64,000 nt of DNA from Acanthococcus lagerstroemiae (GCA_031841125.1 CM063114.1:36725574-36789573), one strand, 5' to 3'. Numbered from the stretch's first letter, positions 46,608 to 60,129 are shown. Translations and numbers: made by a program. Notes: generated by a model from the sequence alone, not told the origin.

Positions 46608-47597
46608 TACCTAATTTCGCCAACTGAAAATCCGATTTTCCAACTGAGGAACATTTTTGAAATCACTAAGTAAAAAGTAAGAAAAGGTCAATACTTTTGT
46701 AATTTTGTCGTCAAGTGCTGATCCGAGTTCACACGTTTTCAAAATCAACATGTGAAAATAAAGAAACAAAGCGGGAAGACATTTCGAAAATTTGGCCAAC
46801 TCGGGTTAAGTTTACTCAATTTGTCAGCTCCAAAGTACGTTCGGGAAAGAGTTTCCTCATCTCATGAGTGATTAATCAATACCCAGGATAATACCAAGAC
46901 TACTTATTTGTGTGTGAGTGGGAGGGAGAAGCATCGAACTCCGAGTTCGATGGCGACGAGAAAGCGAATTCAGTTGATGAACATTTTTCAAATCATTGGG
47001 TAAAAATACAAAAGTCAGCTCTTTTGAAATTTTGTCAACTGTTGGTCCGATTTTGCATATTAAGAAAAAAATTGATCTGAAAAAAAAAAAGTTACCGTTT
47101 TTTAAATCTGGTGAACTGCGGACTCGAGTTTGGCTAAGTGAGGGTCAATTTTAATCGATTTTCCAACTCGGTACCAAGTTTTGGATGGGGCTCTTCATCT
47201 TATAAGTCTTTAATCAATAACCAGTAGCGATGTATCGAAGGGATTTTCTTGGGGGTAGGGGAGGGGGGTGAGCTGGTTGCTAAATTATGCCAACTGAAGA
47301 TCCGATTTTCTAACTGACGAACACTTTTGAAATAAAAAATAAAAGGGTCAACACTTGTAAGATTTTGCCAACGACTGATTTGATTTTAAACATTTTCATA
47401 ATCAACAGGCAAAAAGAAACCACTGTTGAAATTTAGCCTATAGGGACTCGATTTTGCCAACTGAGCGTTAATTTTACTCAATTTGCGAACTCTGGAAATT
47501 TGGGATATAGGTCCTCCATCGGTACGTCCTGGTCAATAATGATTAATACTATCCTTCCTTCTTCCGTGACACGAGGGGTGGGGTGTTGAACGTGACT
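46608..47597 (+). repeat. Three-copy tandem repeat, unit exactly 330 bp
   Basis: The anchor GA-GAACA-TTTT falls so that ACATTTTTGA/ACATTTTTCA/ACACTTTTGA start at 46,651, 46,981 and 47,311, spacings of 330 and 330. Copies also share CCGATTTT, TTTGCCAACT-like, CTCAATTTG and TCAATAA blocks but are well diverged. The total of about 990 bp equals three units. Confidence 0.75.
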
Positions 47598-47599
47598 TT

Positions 47600-49090
47600 G
47601 AAAGTTCATATAATGATACAAAAACGTATCTATCTATTCACTGCTCCTCCTCAATAGTGAAAAAATTGTTTGAAAATTTGAATCAGACAATTGAAGCTGA
47701 AATATTTTTACTGAACAAATACAGACATCGAAAGCTCCTTCAAGATTCGAGATCGACAACACATGGCGTTCACAGTCCTAATTTCATTTTCAAAATGCTA
47801 TTTAAAGCCATCCGCGAGAAATGCTAGACATACATTTTTATTTGATAACATAATTCAAATTTTAGAATTCACATTTCCAAATTTTGATATCAAATTTTAC
47901 AACTGATACTGTTTTGCTAGTTTGAGGGTAATATCGCTGTTTCCATTTGTCGAATAAGGCTTTCTTTCATTGAAAAGAGGGAACAAAACTCGGAAGAGGC
48001 TATTAATTACGGTCTCATCCAGCATCGACACTTTGACAGCTCAAATCAGAACATTCAAGTTTTCAGAGTTTCTAGAAATAGAATCAAACAAGGCACTTTG
48101 GAAATTCGAGCGCTTTTATCAACATCGGCCATAATTTCGTAATTATTTTGACATTAATTTTGCCCGATTCTGGAAATAGAACGGAAAACTTGACGTAAAT
48201 GGAATTATCTGACAATATAAGATTTCCTGATAGAGTGAGAAGGAAAATTACTTGCACTAACAACCTGAATCGTTAACGTGGAGAAAGAAACTGTAATTAC
48301 TAAAACGTATTTTCGCTAGAAAATTATTTGAAATACGCAATCGCAAGTAATCTAAGGGTCGAGTAAAAATGTGCAGACTAAAAACAAACGATGTAATTAA
48401 AATTAAGTTGTTCGATTTTGAAACATACTAATTAACGAAATCATTTCGTTCACAATTAGGTAGTTAACGAATTATAAGCTCGAATGAAACAAAAAACGGA
48501 AAAGAAATATGAAGGTACCAAGCGTGCACTGTAATAAAGGGTGTTACTTTTTTTTATGGTGTTTTGAAACGACCCACTGCAGTTACTTCAACTCACATAT
48601 TGAATGAGCTGAACATGCGAAGCTCAACTTCAATAATAAATAAAATACGATGAATTTTATTGGGCCAAAATAGAAAATTTTTTTTCCAAAAAAAAAAAAA
48701 AATGGGAGACCATCTACAATTTAACTTGACCTCAATAATTTCCGGTGGCACGATAGTGCTTCTGTTTTCTCAAAATTTTTTATCGTTCGTATCTTGTTCT
48801 CGGTACCGACTAATTAAAGTGGGATCAACATTTGTAACTAAAATATATTCGTTAAAAGTTACAACCATCGAATGAAGAGTACAAGTTAACTCGAAATTTT
48901 GAAACGAGTGGATTACGTTTCTTCTTCCTAGATGTAGCTTTTTATGTAGAAAGTCTGACTGGTGAAAAATGTTTACGTAAATTGTGATTTCTACGCAAGC
49001 ACGAAATTAAATTTCAAGTTCCGCTTCTGAGACAGCATAACAGCTGAAAACGTTTTTACCAAAATACAACTTTGATACTGAAAAAGTGGT
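47600..49090. other. AT-rich stretch without recognisable feature
   Basis: No transposon ends, RNA or protein motifs were seen. Confidence 0.4.
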
Positions 49091-49099
49091 ATTTTAATT

Positions 49100-50110
49100 A
49101 AAGAATTAATTCCTGGAAGAGTCCTAGACAGTAGTTTTATAGAGTCTTAAAGAAGTTTGAATAAAAAATTCGTGAACAATCACGGAAATAATTAAGTAAA
49201 AGCTCGAACTGGCTTCAGAGATAGTCTAAAAGCTTCTAGAAAAATCTTGAACAATTCTGAACGAAAAAAATTGAAAGAGCCTAGCAAATCGCAAAATCCC
49301 AACTAGTCTGGATGAGGCTGTCTGAAATCGATCTAAAAAAAATCATAAACAGGTAATGGTTCGGGAAATAGTCTTGGTGAGTCCAAGAAAACAAAAGTCT
49401 TGAAAATCTCAAAACAATTCCAGACCTTACAATAGTTTTGATGAGGCCTAGATAGAATTGAAGTAGTTCCATACAGTATTGATGCATCTTAAATATTTAA
49501 ATATGTCTTGAAGAATCTTAAAACATCAATAAGACTTTACTTCAAGAATCTTAAACACAGTCTTGAAGAGTCTCAGAGAGTCCTATTTTTGTCGGGATGA
49601 GTGTTACAAGTTTAAAATCAGTCTATAAACAGTCTGGAACAGATATCAGCTCAAAAAGAAAAGTTTTTAAAATCTTGAAAAAATTAAAGAAATCCTAGTC
49701 CTACAAAAGTCTTTATCTTGAACTAGTCCAGAAGCGTGTTAACAAGTCATCAGCAAGTCTCGAAGAAGTTTTAAGTATCTCGAACCTTGCATAAAAAATA
49801 TTAACAAAGCCTTAAAAGAGTGTCAATGAGTTCTATAAGTTCATCAGGATGAGTCTTTAGAAGACTGAAATAAGTTCTCAAGAGTGTGAAACAGGTAAGA
49901 GTCTAAAATCAAAAGTCTTCGCAATCTAAAAAAAAAAAAGGATTGGAAATCCTAGAAAATCTCCAAAAATTCTGAAAAAAATTGATTAGGCCTAAAACAG
50001 TTTCAAACTAGTCCGGAAGAATATTAACGATGTTTCAAAAAATCTTGAGCAAGCCTGGAGCAGTCTTAAAGATATTTAACCAAACCTGTAAAAATCTAAA
50101 AGAGTACTTA
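49100..50110 (+). repeat. Long degenerate AGTCTTGAAGAG tract
   Basis: Words such as GAGTCTTAAAGAAG, TCTTGAAGAGTCT, AACAGTCTGGAA and GTCTTGATGAG recur throughout about 1 kb with no fixed period, in the same style as 26.1-28.1 kb. No frame stays open. Confidence 0.55.
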
Positions 50111-50499
50111 AATCTTCCCAATATTTTTCTATAAAACTTTGCTCACAATATTTTTCAAACTGCAACATTCTAGTTGGAACTATCATCGAAGAACAAAAAA
50201 AAAAAATAGATTCTGGTTTCACCCAAATATTTGTTGAATAAAATTCAAAAATGATGGTACCTCAATGGAAAAGGGTATTTAAATTCTCTTTTTCCGCTGA
50301 GAATCCTTTATCTGAAAACAAAAAGAAAAACTGGGTGTAATATGTGATGTAAGACCTGGCAAACTCAAAAGTCATCTCTGTGTGGAAGGGGGTGGGAGTC
50401 ACATGGGAAGAAGACCTTTACTATTTTATTTAGTAGGAATGTTTAAGACACAAGAGATTTTCAGAGTTCGATGCTGATGACAGCTAGTCTAACACAGCT

Positions 50500-50970
50500 A
50501 AAATAGGTAAATGTTTCAAACAAAAGTTTTAGCTGTCTTGATTCCTCATAAAGAAGATCCCCAACAACTTTTTCGTAACTGTCTCGAAAACGACGTAAAT
50601 GGGGAAGGGGAACAGAAATGGTTATTAATTTCAGACCAGGGCCGACGATCTTTCACATTTCTTTCACCTGGAGCAAATACAAAACTTCTGTCCTGAAACC
50701 CCCCCCCCCCAGAAAATTGAAACACGTAACATCCATCAAGTACAGATAAGTTTTAAAAAATTTAATTTGTTTAAAAATGTTGATTTTCCACCTGGTGCAC
50801 GTGCTTTAGTGCAACTGGACTTTCGCCGGCCCTGTTGTAGACTGTAGCTAGCCTAATATGGTCAGCAGAGGAGATTAGAACAAAAGTTTAAGTTCTTTTG
50901 ATTTTTCATAAATAAATTCACTTATAATCTTTTCGTAACTGTCTCAGAAACGTTACAAAGAGGGTGCAAA
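50500..50970 (+). repeat. Pair of diverged direct repeats
   Basis: About 100 bp at 50,510-50,605 (ACAAAAGTTTTAG, TTTTCGTAACTGTCTC) recur at 50,880-50,965. The first copy keeps a 61-codon frame, but the second has stops, so the frame is not conserved. Confidence 0.5.
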
Positions 50971-50979
50971 ATAACCCTC

Positions 50980-53150
50980 CATGCCGACACAAATTCCAAC
51001 AGCCTTTATGGCCACAAACACTGAATTCCTCGCATTGCCTTATTAGCACCAAGTTCTGCAAGCTAAAGGAAAACTAGTAAAGTAACGACCCCAAACTCGT
51101 TTTCTTGGATCCGATGGGAATCCCTTCATTATGCACTGTCATCCTGGTGAAGTCAACCCGTACTACTGACTAAGTTAATCTACTTCATATGATCCATGTC
51201 ATCCGTATTCAACCATACTACTAGCTGGAATGCCAACTAGTAGGTATAACATGTCATATTTAGCTGTATCAACCTAACATGTAAATATCCCAGGATAGTA
51301 CGTGAAATATACGATTGAAAAAAAAAATTCTAACTAACCTCCATTCATCCCCCCCTCTCTCTCTCTCACACACACAAAATTATTATGCTACGTTTTCTTC
51401 CTCTCCGAAAGGAATTTAATCCTAGAATTTTCTGAATGGTTTTAATCCTTATAATAAAAGCTCCATCGGACGATATTGAGAAGTGTCCAAGCAACATGAA
51501 AACCAAATAAGTACGCCCAATATATTTTTTCTACTCTCCAGCATTTGTCATTTGGTGTTCATGGCACTTGGACTCATTCTCCACAGTTAGGTGTGATTTA
51601 GGACCAGCTTTTAGAAAGTTTCCAAACCGAAAACGCAAGCTGTTCATTATGCAATAATCAATGTTTCACGGTAGTACATCAATAAATCTTATAGCTACTT
51701 TCAAAATAGACTAGTTTCGACCCTCTTGGATAGCATACAATTTGAAAATTACAATCCAGCGACCTTAAATCCATATAAGCTAAGTGCTACCTCATTTGGT
51801 TTTTACACTATTTGGTGATGTTCCGAAAATGTCGAACCTAATAACTACTATCAAATTTGAATTTCGCGATCTTGTAAACCAATAAATCGATACCCATTTC
51901 GAATTTTCTTGTTTCACTTTCTCCCTTTCCTATTTTGGAGCAACAAAACGAGGAATGAAGGGGGTTCGCGGATGTTTCATGTACAGGGTCGATAAACAGG
52001 CCCTTTTAACATTTGCACTTTTCTTTTTTAGCATTCAACTTTCACTGGTGCGAACCGAAACCCCGAACAAATTACGTGTAAGAGTTTACTCCTCTTGAAA
52101 GTTGGAATGTTGGGGGGGGGGGGTGGCCAGAGAAAGATCTCGAATTCAGCGAAAGAACTCAATGATGGAATGTAGCATGTAATTTTACGGCAAGGCAGAG
52201 AATATAAGCGTAAAATAGTAGAAGTAGAATCCTTCTCATTTACTACACCTCAGTGGCACAAAATTTTGAGTGTGGTTCAGGAGAGTCTTCTCAATCCCCT
52301 TCCCCAGTAACTACGCTTCAGTGATAATTCAGTCTTCAGTATGTAGTTCAAGATCAGCTACATATAATGACCACTGTGAGCGGTATCTAATGTTAAGGAT
52401 GGATCCAAAAAGGGCCACAGGGTCATGTAGCTTCCCTTCGTATTCATATTAATACTACATAGATACGATTGAAAATGCATTAAAATCATGAACAAATAGT
52501 CAGTTTTGACTATTTTTGTGTATTCTATCGGAGGAAATGAAAGACAATTTGCTCGCTCTCGGAACTGTTTATACGTGAAGGAAAAAAGAAACTTTTTCAA
52601 TGGCAGTCCTTCCCAATTTTTCAACTCTTTTTTGCTTCAGTTAATACCATGAATTATGGGGAAACTCCGGACATTGCCAGTTTTATAAATTAGAACTGGA
52701 AGATCGGTTTCCACCACATGACAGTGTAAACGAAACTTATTCAAATGGCAGTCCTTCCCATCAACCACTACCTCTTGTTTCTGATAAAAAATTATAGCGC
52801 ATTAACATTAACAAAAAAAAACAAAAAAAAAAACAAAAAACTTTCCATTGACTTCAATAGACCTACGAGTATCAGTCACGAAGTTGTGCACTCTTGGTCT
52901 AAACTGTGATTTTGACTCTTTCTGCTTTAATTTTAGGTCCGCATTAATACGACGGCTCTTCGTAATCATAGAATCATAAAATTGACTTTTATACGTTTCA
53001 GAACTCACATTCCGAATTTCACACTCATTAAGTGAGATGCACAATGTTCCATACCGTTCAGCAGATTACTAGATGATGATATATTTACTGGAGGGTCCTT
53101 TGACTCTTCTAATTTAGGTAGAATATATTATTCACGAAATTTTGGAGGAC
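50980..53150. other. No recognisable gene; short CT/CA microsatellite at 51,353-51,378
   Basis: A CTCTCTCTCT run passes into CACACACA at about 51,353-51,378. Otherwise nothing is recognised. Confidence 0.4.
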
Positions 53151-53569
53151 CACAATCATGACCAACCGGGAAACAGCAACAACGTCAGCACCACAAGTTC
53201 AATACAACAGCAGTCGTGACTCGAAACATAGTCACGCCCCAATGCGAATGCGTCATTAGATCTGTCGGTTTTTTGAGCAGTATGTATAGAGTGTCCAGTT
53301 TTGGAAGGCAAGCTGGAAGGAGGTTAGAGTATTCGTTAAGAAGAACAGAAAACTGAACGTACACATGGCATATTCTTAAAACTGAAAGAGCAACAATGAT
53401 TTGAATTTGGAAAAAACTAAATTTCACTTGAAAATTTGATTCTGCATCCTTATTCATGAAATTTCCCGGAGGCGAAGATGGATAACTATTTTTGCCCATT
53501 CTCAAGGTTGAAGAAGCTGTACGAGTTTGAAAATTCTACTCTCAAAATTTCGGCAGAAATATAAGTCAC

Positions 53570-53661
53570 ATGAATTCAGAATTTGTTAGCCTTTCCAAGA
53601 CTGAAGACAGGCAACCAGTAGTGTTGACACGTATTGTTCCTTCACGAAGTACTATTCGTAG
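53570..53661 (+). CDS. Possible first coding exon
   Basis: From an ATG at 53,570 the frame reads MNSEFVSLSKTEDRQPVVLT and on for ten more codons to a strong donor, CGTAG/GTAAGTAAC. The balanced composition and the donor are the only support. No downstream exon continues it convincingly: the acceptor at about 53,788 leads quickly to a stop. I do not recognise the peptide. Confidence 0.2.
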
Positions 53662-53836
53662 GTAAGTAACCTTAAAAATGCAATAAATTAATGTATTGTA
53701 CTCTATGAAATTGCACTTTAAATTCTTTCGTTCAAATTTCACAATTTATTTTGAAATAAAATTTTGTTCATGACAACTTCTTTACAGCATTTTTAGACAG
53801 TAGCTGCGGGCACTATTTGTTGTCCATCTTCGGTCT

Positions 53837-53911
53837 TAAAGGGGCTTTCAAATTTCTAATTCATTTGACTTTCCTTCTCACTTAAATTTTCGAATTCGTT
53901 TAGCCCCTTTA
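53837..53911. mobile_element. Possible 75-bp inverted-repeat element
   Basis: TTAAAGGGGCT at the left is matched by AGCCCCTTTAA at the right, with AT-rich partly complementary sequence between. It may be a minimal MITE or a chance hairpin. Confidence 0.35.
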
Positions 53912-54320
53912 ACATCAAATACAGGCAATAACTAGTTATGGAAGTTCTCAACGAATTTTCGCAGTACTATCAACTGCAGCCCTTGAAAATTTTTCGAAAC
54001 AATAATCTGCGATCAAATTTTTAACGAAAATTTACTTTTTCTAACTTTAAAGTCCTATATAGCTCCTTAAATTACGAAAACATGACATACGTGCATATGA
54101 AGTTTTTTTATTACTTTCGACGAGTACTCTAACATCCTTCCAGCTGTTTTCCAAAACTGCAGACCCTGTACTTCCAGAGCACAAAATATCAGGACCTTGC
54201 TCTTAAATACCGAATGTAAGTGAATACGCAAATGAGAAACGATAAGTCAGCATGTCATATTACTAGAGCTAGGAATTTTTGGCAATAAACACTGGAAATT
54301 CGGCATTGAAAATTACAATT

Positions 54321-54479
54321 TTCGGCATCAGGGCCGTACCGGGGGGGACCCCCCATTGGCCAAAAAAAGCAATGGTTTGAGACGGAGAGGAAGTCGGATC
54401 TGTGACTCAAGAAATAATATTCATCTTAATCGCAACCCCCCCCCCTTACTTGAATCCTAGGTACGGCCCTATTCGGCAT
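54321..54479. mobile_element. 143-bp hAT-type MITE with 8-bp target duplication
   Basis: The element spans 54,329-54,471. Its ends are CAGGGCCGTACC and, on the other strand, TAGGGCCGTACC. TTCGGCAT flanks both sides (54,321-54,328 and 54,472-54,479). A G7 run just inside the left end and a C9 run inside the right end are part of the arms. The surrounding sequence carries several GGCATTATTCGG words, so a small part of the flank match could be local repetition. Confidence 0.8.
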
Positions 54480-57090
54480 TATTCGGCAATAACGATAAGT
54501 AAGCTTACAATATTAGAAGGAAGCCAAAATGTTAATGAAAAATGGATGTTTACAAGTAATATTACAACAATCTTTTACTGAACATCACCACTAAATGTTT
54601 CTCGATGTTATCCTGTGTGAAACATGTAGTTCTATGAAAGAGTGAATTATTAAAATTTTTTCAAGGTTTCGAGACCTGTATTGTTCAGCCTTCGTTTGCA
54701 GGCTATGTCCACGAGCACTCGGGATTTGATAAAGGTTTGATGAAACATTATGGATACAGTCAACAGTTGTTCGTGTAGGGAAAGGCCTCTCGTTTCCAGT
54801 TTTCGAATTGTGTTAGGTAGGAAGGACAACTATGTAGGTTGAGATGAACGCGGAGATCTGAGGCTAAAGTTCTCTTGGTGGCAATCCGTGATTTCAGGAT
54901 TTGTGTCTATTAGCAATATCCAATTTATTGTTGTGTGCAGATCATCGTTTTGGCGCTATTCGGCATTTAACTCTAATTTCGGCAATTATGCCTCTTTTGG
55001 CATTATTCGGTAGAATAAAATGTTTTCTCTGGTCTTGTACTACCCTGATTCGTGTTCATCTTTGACTACATCTCATCCGAATGCCAGCAAATCCTAGCTC
55101 TAGATATTACTATTCAGAGGGGAAGAAAAATAGCAAAAATTGCTCAACGAACTCCAGTATTCTTTGCACTTTGGTCTATGATACAATGAGAATTACTTCA
55201 ATTTATTAGTCGATCGTGGTAATTGAAAAACAGCCCGATCCCAGTAACACCGACATATGGTACCTAATGTTCATCAATGGAATTCTGAAAGTAAATTCAT
55301 CACCACAAGCTTCCAGCAATCACCTATAATTTGCAACAATGTATCCAAATACAGACCGGGCAAGGGGGTACCTTTTCCAAGTCAAAGTTTCTGGAAGGCT
55401 GTTAATGTACCAACTTTTTTTTTAGTTGTACTTGTATCAGTATCATAACAGGCCAACAATTTTTAGCTCAACGATCAGCTTTGTAAACTCATTCGACGGC
55501 AGAAATCGTTAATGTATAGTAATTCTCAAATCGCCACGAGACTTCGCCATTCTCACCGTGTACTCGTACAGCGAGATTTACTAATTTCGCAGGAAATAAA
55601 GCAGCTCTATTATCGTCCCATCACATCTTCCAGCTACGTATGTGCACGGGATAAACGAACGCACGGGAATAAACCTGAAATCTAAACTCGAGCTGGGGAA
55701 ATACCCATCTGGAAAATACCACATAGGCGATCACCTCCGGCTATAACTTCAATAGCAATTAGTTCTTCTGCAGTTCCACCGCTGTTGAAGTGAATTTCAC
55801 CTAACGTGTATCTAATGGTCAACGAAATCGTTCTAGTTTCTTCGTCAAAAAATCATTTTCAAAGAAAAGAGAAGAAAAAAATCGCGAAGATGGATAAAGA
55901 ACCTTAACGGTTGTTTCGAAAACTTCAGAATCCACACAGCGGTGATTAGTAGGCTAATTCAGGCTAGTGATACAAGCAAGGAAAATTAGCTTTTTGCTAA
56001 CGAGGATGAGGTTTAATCAGTAGCGTAGCCAAGGGGAGATGTCTGGATTTCATAAAATAGTGGTTTTTCTAATTTTAGCACTTCGTCTAAAACCCCTTCC
56101 TTCCCTTTTGGTTAAGACCAGACCCTCCCCCCCACGAACACTAGCCTGGTTCCTGTCAGCCAGTTTCGAACAATTCGATTAAAAATTGCGAAATGCAGAG
56201 CCATAATCAGGATATCCACTTTCTTCCGAGGATAAAATTTCCTGACTTTTCCAGATTTTTTCAGATTTTTCGAGTCCATTTTCCACCTTTTTCGTAATAA
56301 ATAAATTATATACATATATATTAAAAAAAAAGGTTCAATTGAGTTTGACAGAGAACATCATAAGATTTTTTTCAAAATTCCCAGACTTTTTCGATGTTCT
56401 TTCAAAATTTCCTGACTTTTCCCTGATTTTTCCAGGTCTCACAGAATTCCCTGACTTCCAGGATCTCCAGAATATCCAGAAAAGTGGCCACCTCTACATG
56501 TTACATGGGTCTAATCCTCATGTCACTGGAACTAACCCCAAGAGAGAGCTAAAATGAAATATGAAGCGACTCTTGTTGTTACCTCACCCAGACGGTTCCC
56601 ACAAAACTCAAATTTGAAAATGTTGAAGGTCACTGATTCATTTTCATCATTACAAAAATTCGAATGTGTTGAGAAAAGCTTAAATCGTCAAATGACGAAT
56701 TTTCAGAAGCAATATATAATTTCATAGACATCGAATGAACTATCAAAATGAAAGTTGTTTCATTTTTACTTTTTTTTGGGAGGGTGGGAGGGAGCTCATC
56801 AAAAATTTAGTAATAGATTTTGGACTCTTGATTGACTTTTTTCTCGGGTCAAATGAAAATTTTTATGAGTAATGTTGAAAGGAGAAGCTCATTAAAGCTC
56901 GTATCAATCACGAGTCAAAATTTAAAGTCCAGAAATTTCCAAAATTGATCAACAGAAACCTCAAATAAAGTTTTGACATAGCGGCTATTGAAATTCCTAA
57001 TTTTGGTTCATATATGTTTCTTGTTTTTTGCATTTTTTCCCCCTCAATTTTCAATTTGATAATTTTTTATTTGTTTTTTATTTTTATTTT
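54480..57090. other. No gene recognised; decayed MITE ends near 56.0-56.5 kb
   Basis: CAGTAGCGTAGCCAAGG at 56,018 resembles the end of the 1879-2135 family, but no matching right end is clear. Repeated CCTGACTTTTCC words at 56,240-56,480 and AAAGTGGCCACC near 56,483 resemble 40,240-40,337, so both may be pieces of one element family. Confidence 0.35.
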
Positions 57091-57099
57091 TGAAAGACT

Positions 57100-58750
57100 T
57101 GAATGTATCGCGAAAATGAGAATCCCTTTTTCTGTTTTCAAAATGAGAAGAACTTGAATCCTTTTCATGAGGAAGGAGAAAAAACGCCTTTTCTCTTTTT
57201 TGAATGAAAGGCTTTGAGGAAGTAAATTAGTAAGTAAGAGAAAACAATCTCAAAAAAGAAATTTTCCTCTTCGAATCTTTGAATGAAGCGGAAAAATCAC
57301 CTCTTTTTCGTGTCTTGAATGAGACTTTCAGGAAGAAAAACAGCAGGGACGTACCAATAGGGGAAGTGAGAGGGGGCGAAGAGTAACTCACCCCCATAGG
57401 AACTTTTCACTCAGCAGTTGGGAAAATTTACTATTTTAGTCAGGCGAGTTGGGGAAATCCAACAATTCAAAAGGTTTTTTTTTTTTGGTTTTGATACTTG
57501 AGAATTGAGTTGAGAAGTTGGGAAAACCCAACAAGTCAAAAAGTATTTCTTCTGTTGCTTTGATACTTGGGAATTTTTAGTTGAGTTAGTTGGAAAAATC
57601 CAGCAGGCCGAAAGGTTTTTTTCTTGTTTTGATACTTGGGAATTCTGAGTTGAGTCAGTTGGGACTCTCACAATTTTTACCCCCCCCCCCCCCCGAAACA
57701 CTTTTTGGTACGCCCCTGAAAAAATAAGTAATCCTGCCACTTCCCTGAATGGGAGGAATTTCATTTCTTTATTCGCTTATTCGCGGGAAGAGAAGTGGTT
57801 TCCTTCCTTCAGGAATGCAATGACAATCTTTTAAGACGAGCATGCTTTTCCTTCCCTTGCATGCTGTACATTCAAGAGAGGGACGGACTGATCTACTTCT
57901 TCTTCGGCAAAGAACATAACGAAGTTTTCAGAAAAACTGATCGGAAAGAGTGAGGCCTTCGGGAAAGAAACAATATTTTATTTATTTTCCTAAAGTTGAC
58001 AGTTTATTTAATTTATAAAATTTTGTTCTTGTCAAGTAAGAAATTAGGATTCAGGAGGCACGAATGGAGCTGGAAACAAAGCTAATAGTTTTTCGAAATC
58101 AATGACCCAAACGGTACTGCGTAAGTCGCTGATTTAGTTAATTGTTTCAAATTGACTTAATTTAGCTCAATTAATGGGTATTATTTGTATTTTGGGGCTC
58201 GTATAGGATTATTAATGAAAATTAAGAACTGAAAGGAAACATGGCTTTCCTCGGAGAATAAAAGAAAATTGTTTTAGGTGAGAACAACTGTTCCTTCTTA
58301 GAAAAAGGAAAAATCGCCCATTTTTATTACTCATCGAGGAAAAAAGAAACAGAAAACAATCTCTTCCTCTTCGTCTGCGAATCAACTTCATCCATTTTCA
58401 TTGACAAAAGAGGAGAAAAATAATCCGTTTTATTTTCTGCAACAGACTTGGTCCATTTATTAGAGGAACTTAACTTTCTTAAGGAAAACCATAAGAAAAG
58501 TGTCTCCTTTCATAAAAATGAGAAGAACTTCAATTCTTTTTTTCATATTGGAGAAAAAGAAAATCGAATTCTTCAGAAAAAAAAGAAGAAATCATCCCTG
58601 TCCTTTTTTGAATAAAAATAGTTTTTTTCTTTCTTTTTGAATAAGAAATAACTGAGCTCTTTTTTTTTTGTGTAAGAAAATAATGAAAATTAGGACTTTT
58701 CCAAGAAAAGAAATTTGTTCATTTATAAAAGAACAGGGATGATTTTCTTA
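57100..58750. repeat. Purine/pyrimidine-rich degenerate tract
   Basis: GAATGAAA, CTTTTTC, GAGAAGAACTT and AAGAAAA words recur with variation, apart from the MITE at 57,344-57,718. No frame is supported. Confidence 0.4.
57344..57718. mobile_element. hAT-like MITE with internal 70-bp repeats
   Basis: The ends are CAGGGACGTACCAAT and, on the other strand, CAGGGGCGTACCAAA. Flanks AAAAACAG and AAAAAATA agree at six of eight positions. Inside are three related units of about 70 bp, each with GTTGG-AAA-CCAACA, a T run and TTTTGATACTTG. A run of 15 C lies about 24 bp inside the right end. A second copy is at 63,774. Confidence 0.75.
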
Positions 58751-59218
58751 TTCAACATTGTTCAACTTTCGATACGAGAATTCGGATTTTGGAGCCCTAA
58801 ATACAGCTTAAAATACACAAACTGTGAGATTTACCAGCTCAATAGTGAGAAAGATCTATTCTATTCCATCTAATTGAGGGCATGAAGATTTCCGTCAATC
58901 TGTTTTGAACATAGACCTCGATTTAAAAATACAACTGGGAATTATGAAATAGAGGACATTTCAATGTTATGTTTATAGTTTCATTTCCTTGAGACAAGTA
59001 GACTTTTTTCATTCTAAAATTGAAATTTGAATTTAGCAGTTCAATTTTTCAGACAAGTCGAACTGCTCCTGCAGTAGAGAAAAAGTCGAACTGATGAGGT
59101 AAAAAAAAAAGGTTATTTTTGAAATCAGATGATGGCGCCTACTTAAAAGTTTCATTCAGGTATAATAACAACATGTGAAGCATTTCAATGAAAAATTTTA
59201 TTTTTTTGAATAAAAAAA

Positions 59219-59632
59219 AACCGAAGGGGGCGAAGTCCAAAATGGGCAATTTCGAGTTAGAGATGGAAATTTAGGCATTGAGGCGTGATTCGACCAGTGG
59301 GGTTGAAATTCTGCCCACGCACCGGGAACATGGTCGAAATCGGAATAAGACAAAAATCATCTACTTTACTATAGAAAAGAGACCCCATGCAATTAATTTC
59401 CCTTTTGGACACTAATAGGAACCAAAAAGGACTAAGTCTAAAATCTTTGGGCAGCTGCATCTGGAGTACCTACCCTTGAAATTTCTTTCGCAATAGTCTT
59501 AAAAATCGTCTTTTGGGTGTTCCCCTTTCACTGCCCAAAACTAAGTTTCTGACAAATTTTTACTTTTTGTATAAATCAGTTTTCCATTTTCCCTGAAAAG
59601 TGACAAAAATGAACATAAACACCCCTTGGTTT
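59219..59632 (+). mobile_element. TIR element, copy 1 of an inverted pair
   Basis: It starts AACCGAAGGGGGCGAAGTCC. It matches 61,740-62,345 on the opposite strand through GGCAATTT, GGGAACAT, ATCTACTTTA, AAAGGGGCTAAGTC-like and TTCGCAATA blocks. Compared with that copy it lacks about 160 bp. The right end near 59,630 (CCCCTTGGTT) is the worn inverse of the left. Confidence 0.6.
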
Positions 59633-60129
59633 TCACCAATTCTATTCAAGTTTTGCTTAAGGACCTCAAAGCGTAACAGAGGATTCCTCATGAGCCATTT
59701 TCAATTCCCTGAGTTTGGCTGAAAGAACTGATCTGATTCGAGCCATGAAATGGGTTTGCCTTATCTTGCCAGTCAAGTACTTCCACAGAATTTTATGAAA
59801 AAAGTTAAAGGTCGATAAACCATTATTTCAACTCAGCAAATTGATTTCAAACATTTCTCCCTATGAAATATTATGAAGGTTCTTACGTTCTACACTCATG
59901 AGAACCAATTTCTCAACTTGAACCAATTTTTCAGGTACATAAAAAGCTGATTTGAAAACAACTCTTATCGAAAATGTTACGTTCAACTCAAGGCATTTGT
60001 ACACGATTCTTTGTCAACTGTACAATCATCAAACTTTCAAGCCACGTAACCACATTCTCCACGATCATTTTAATCACTGTTGTCAAGATATCTGTTGATG
60101 TTACCCCCCCCCCCCATATGAGGGTTCGA

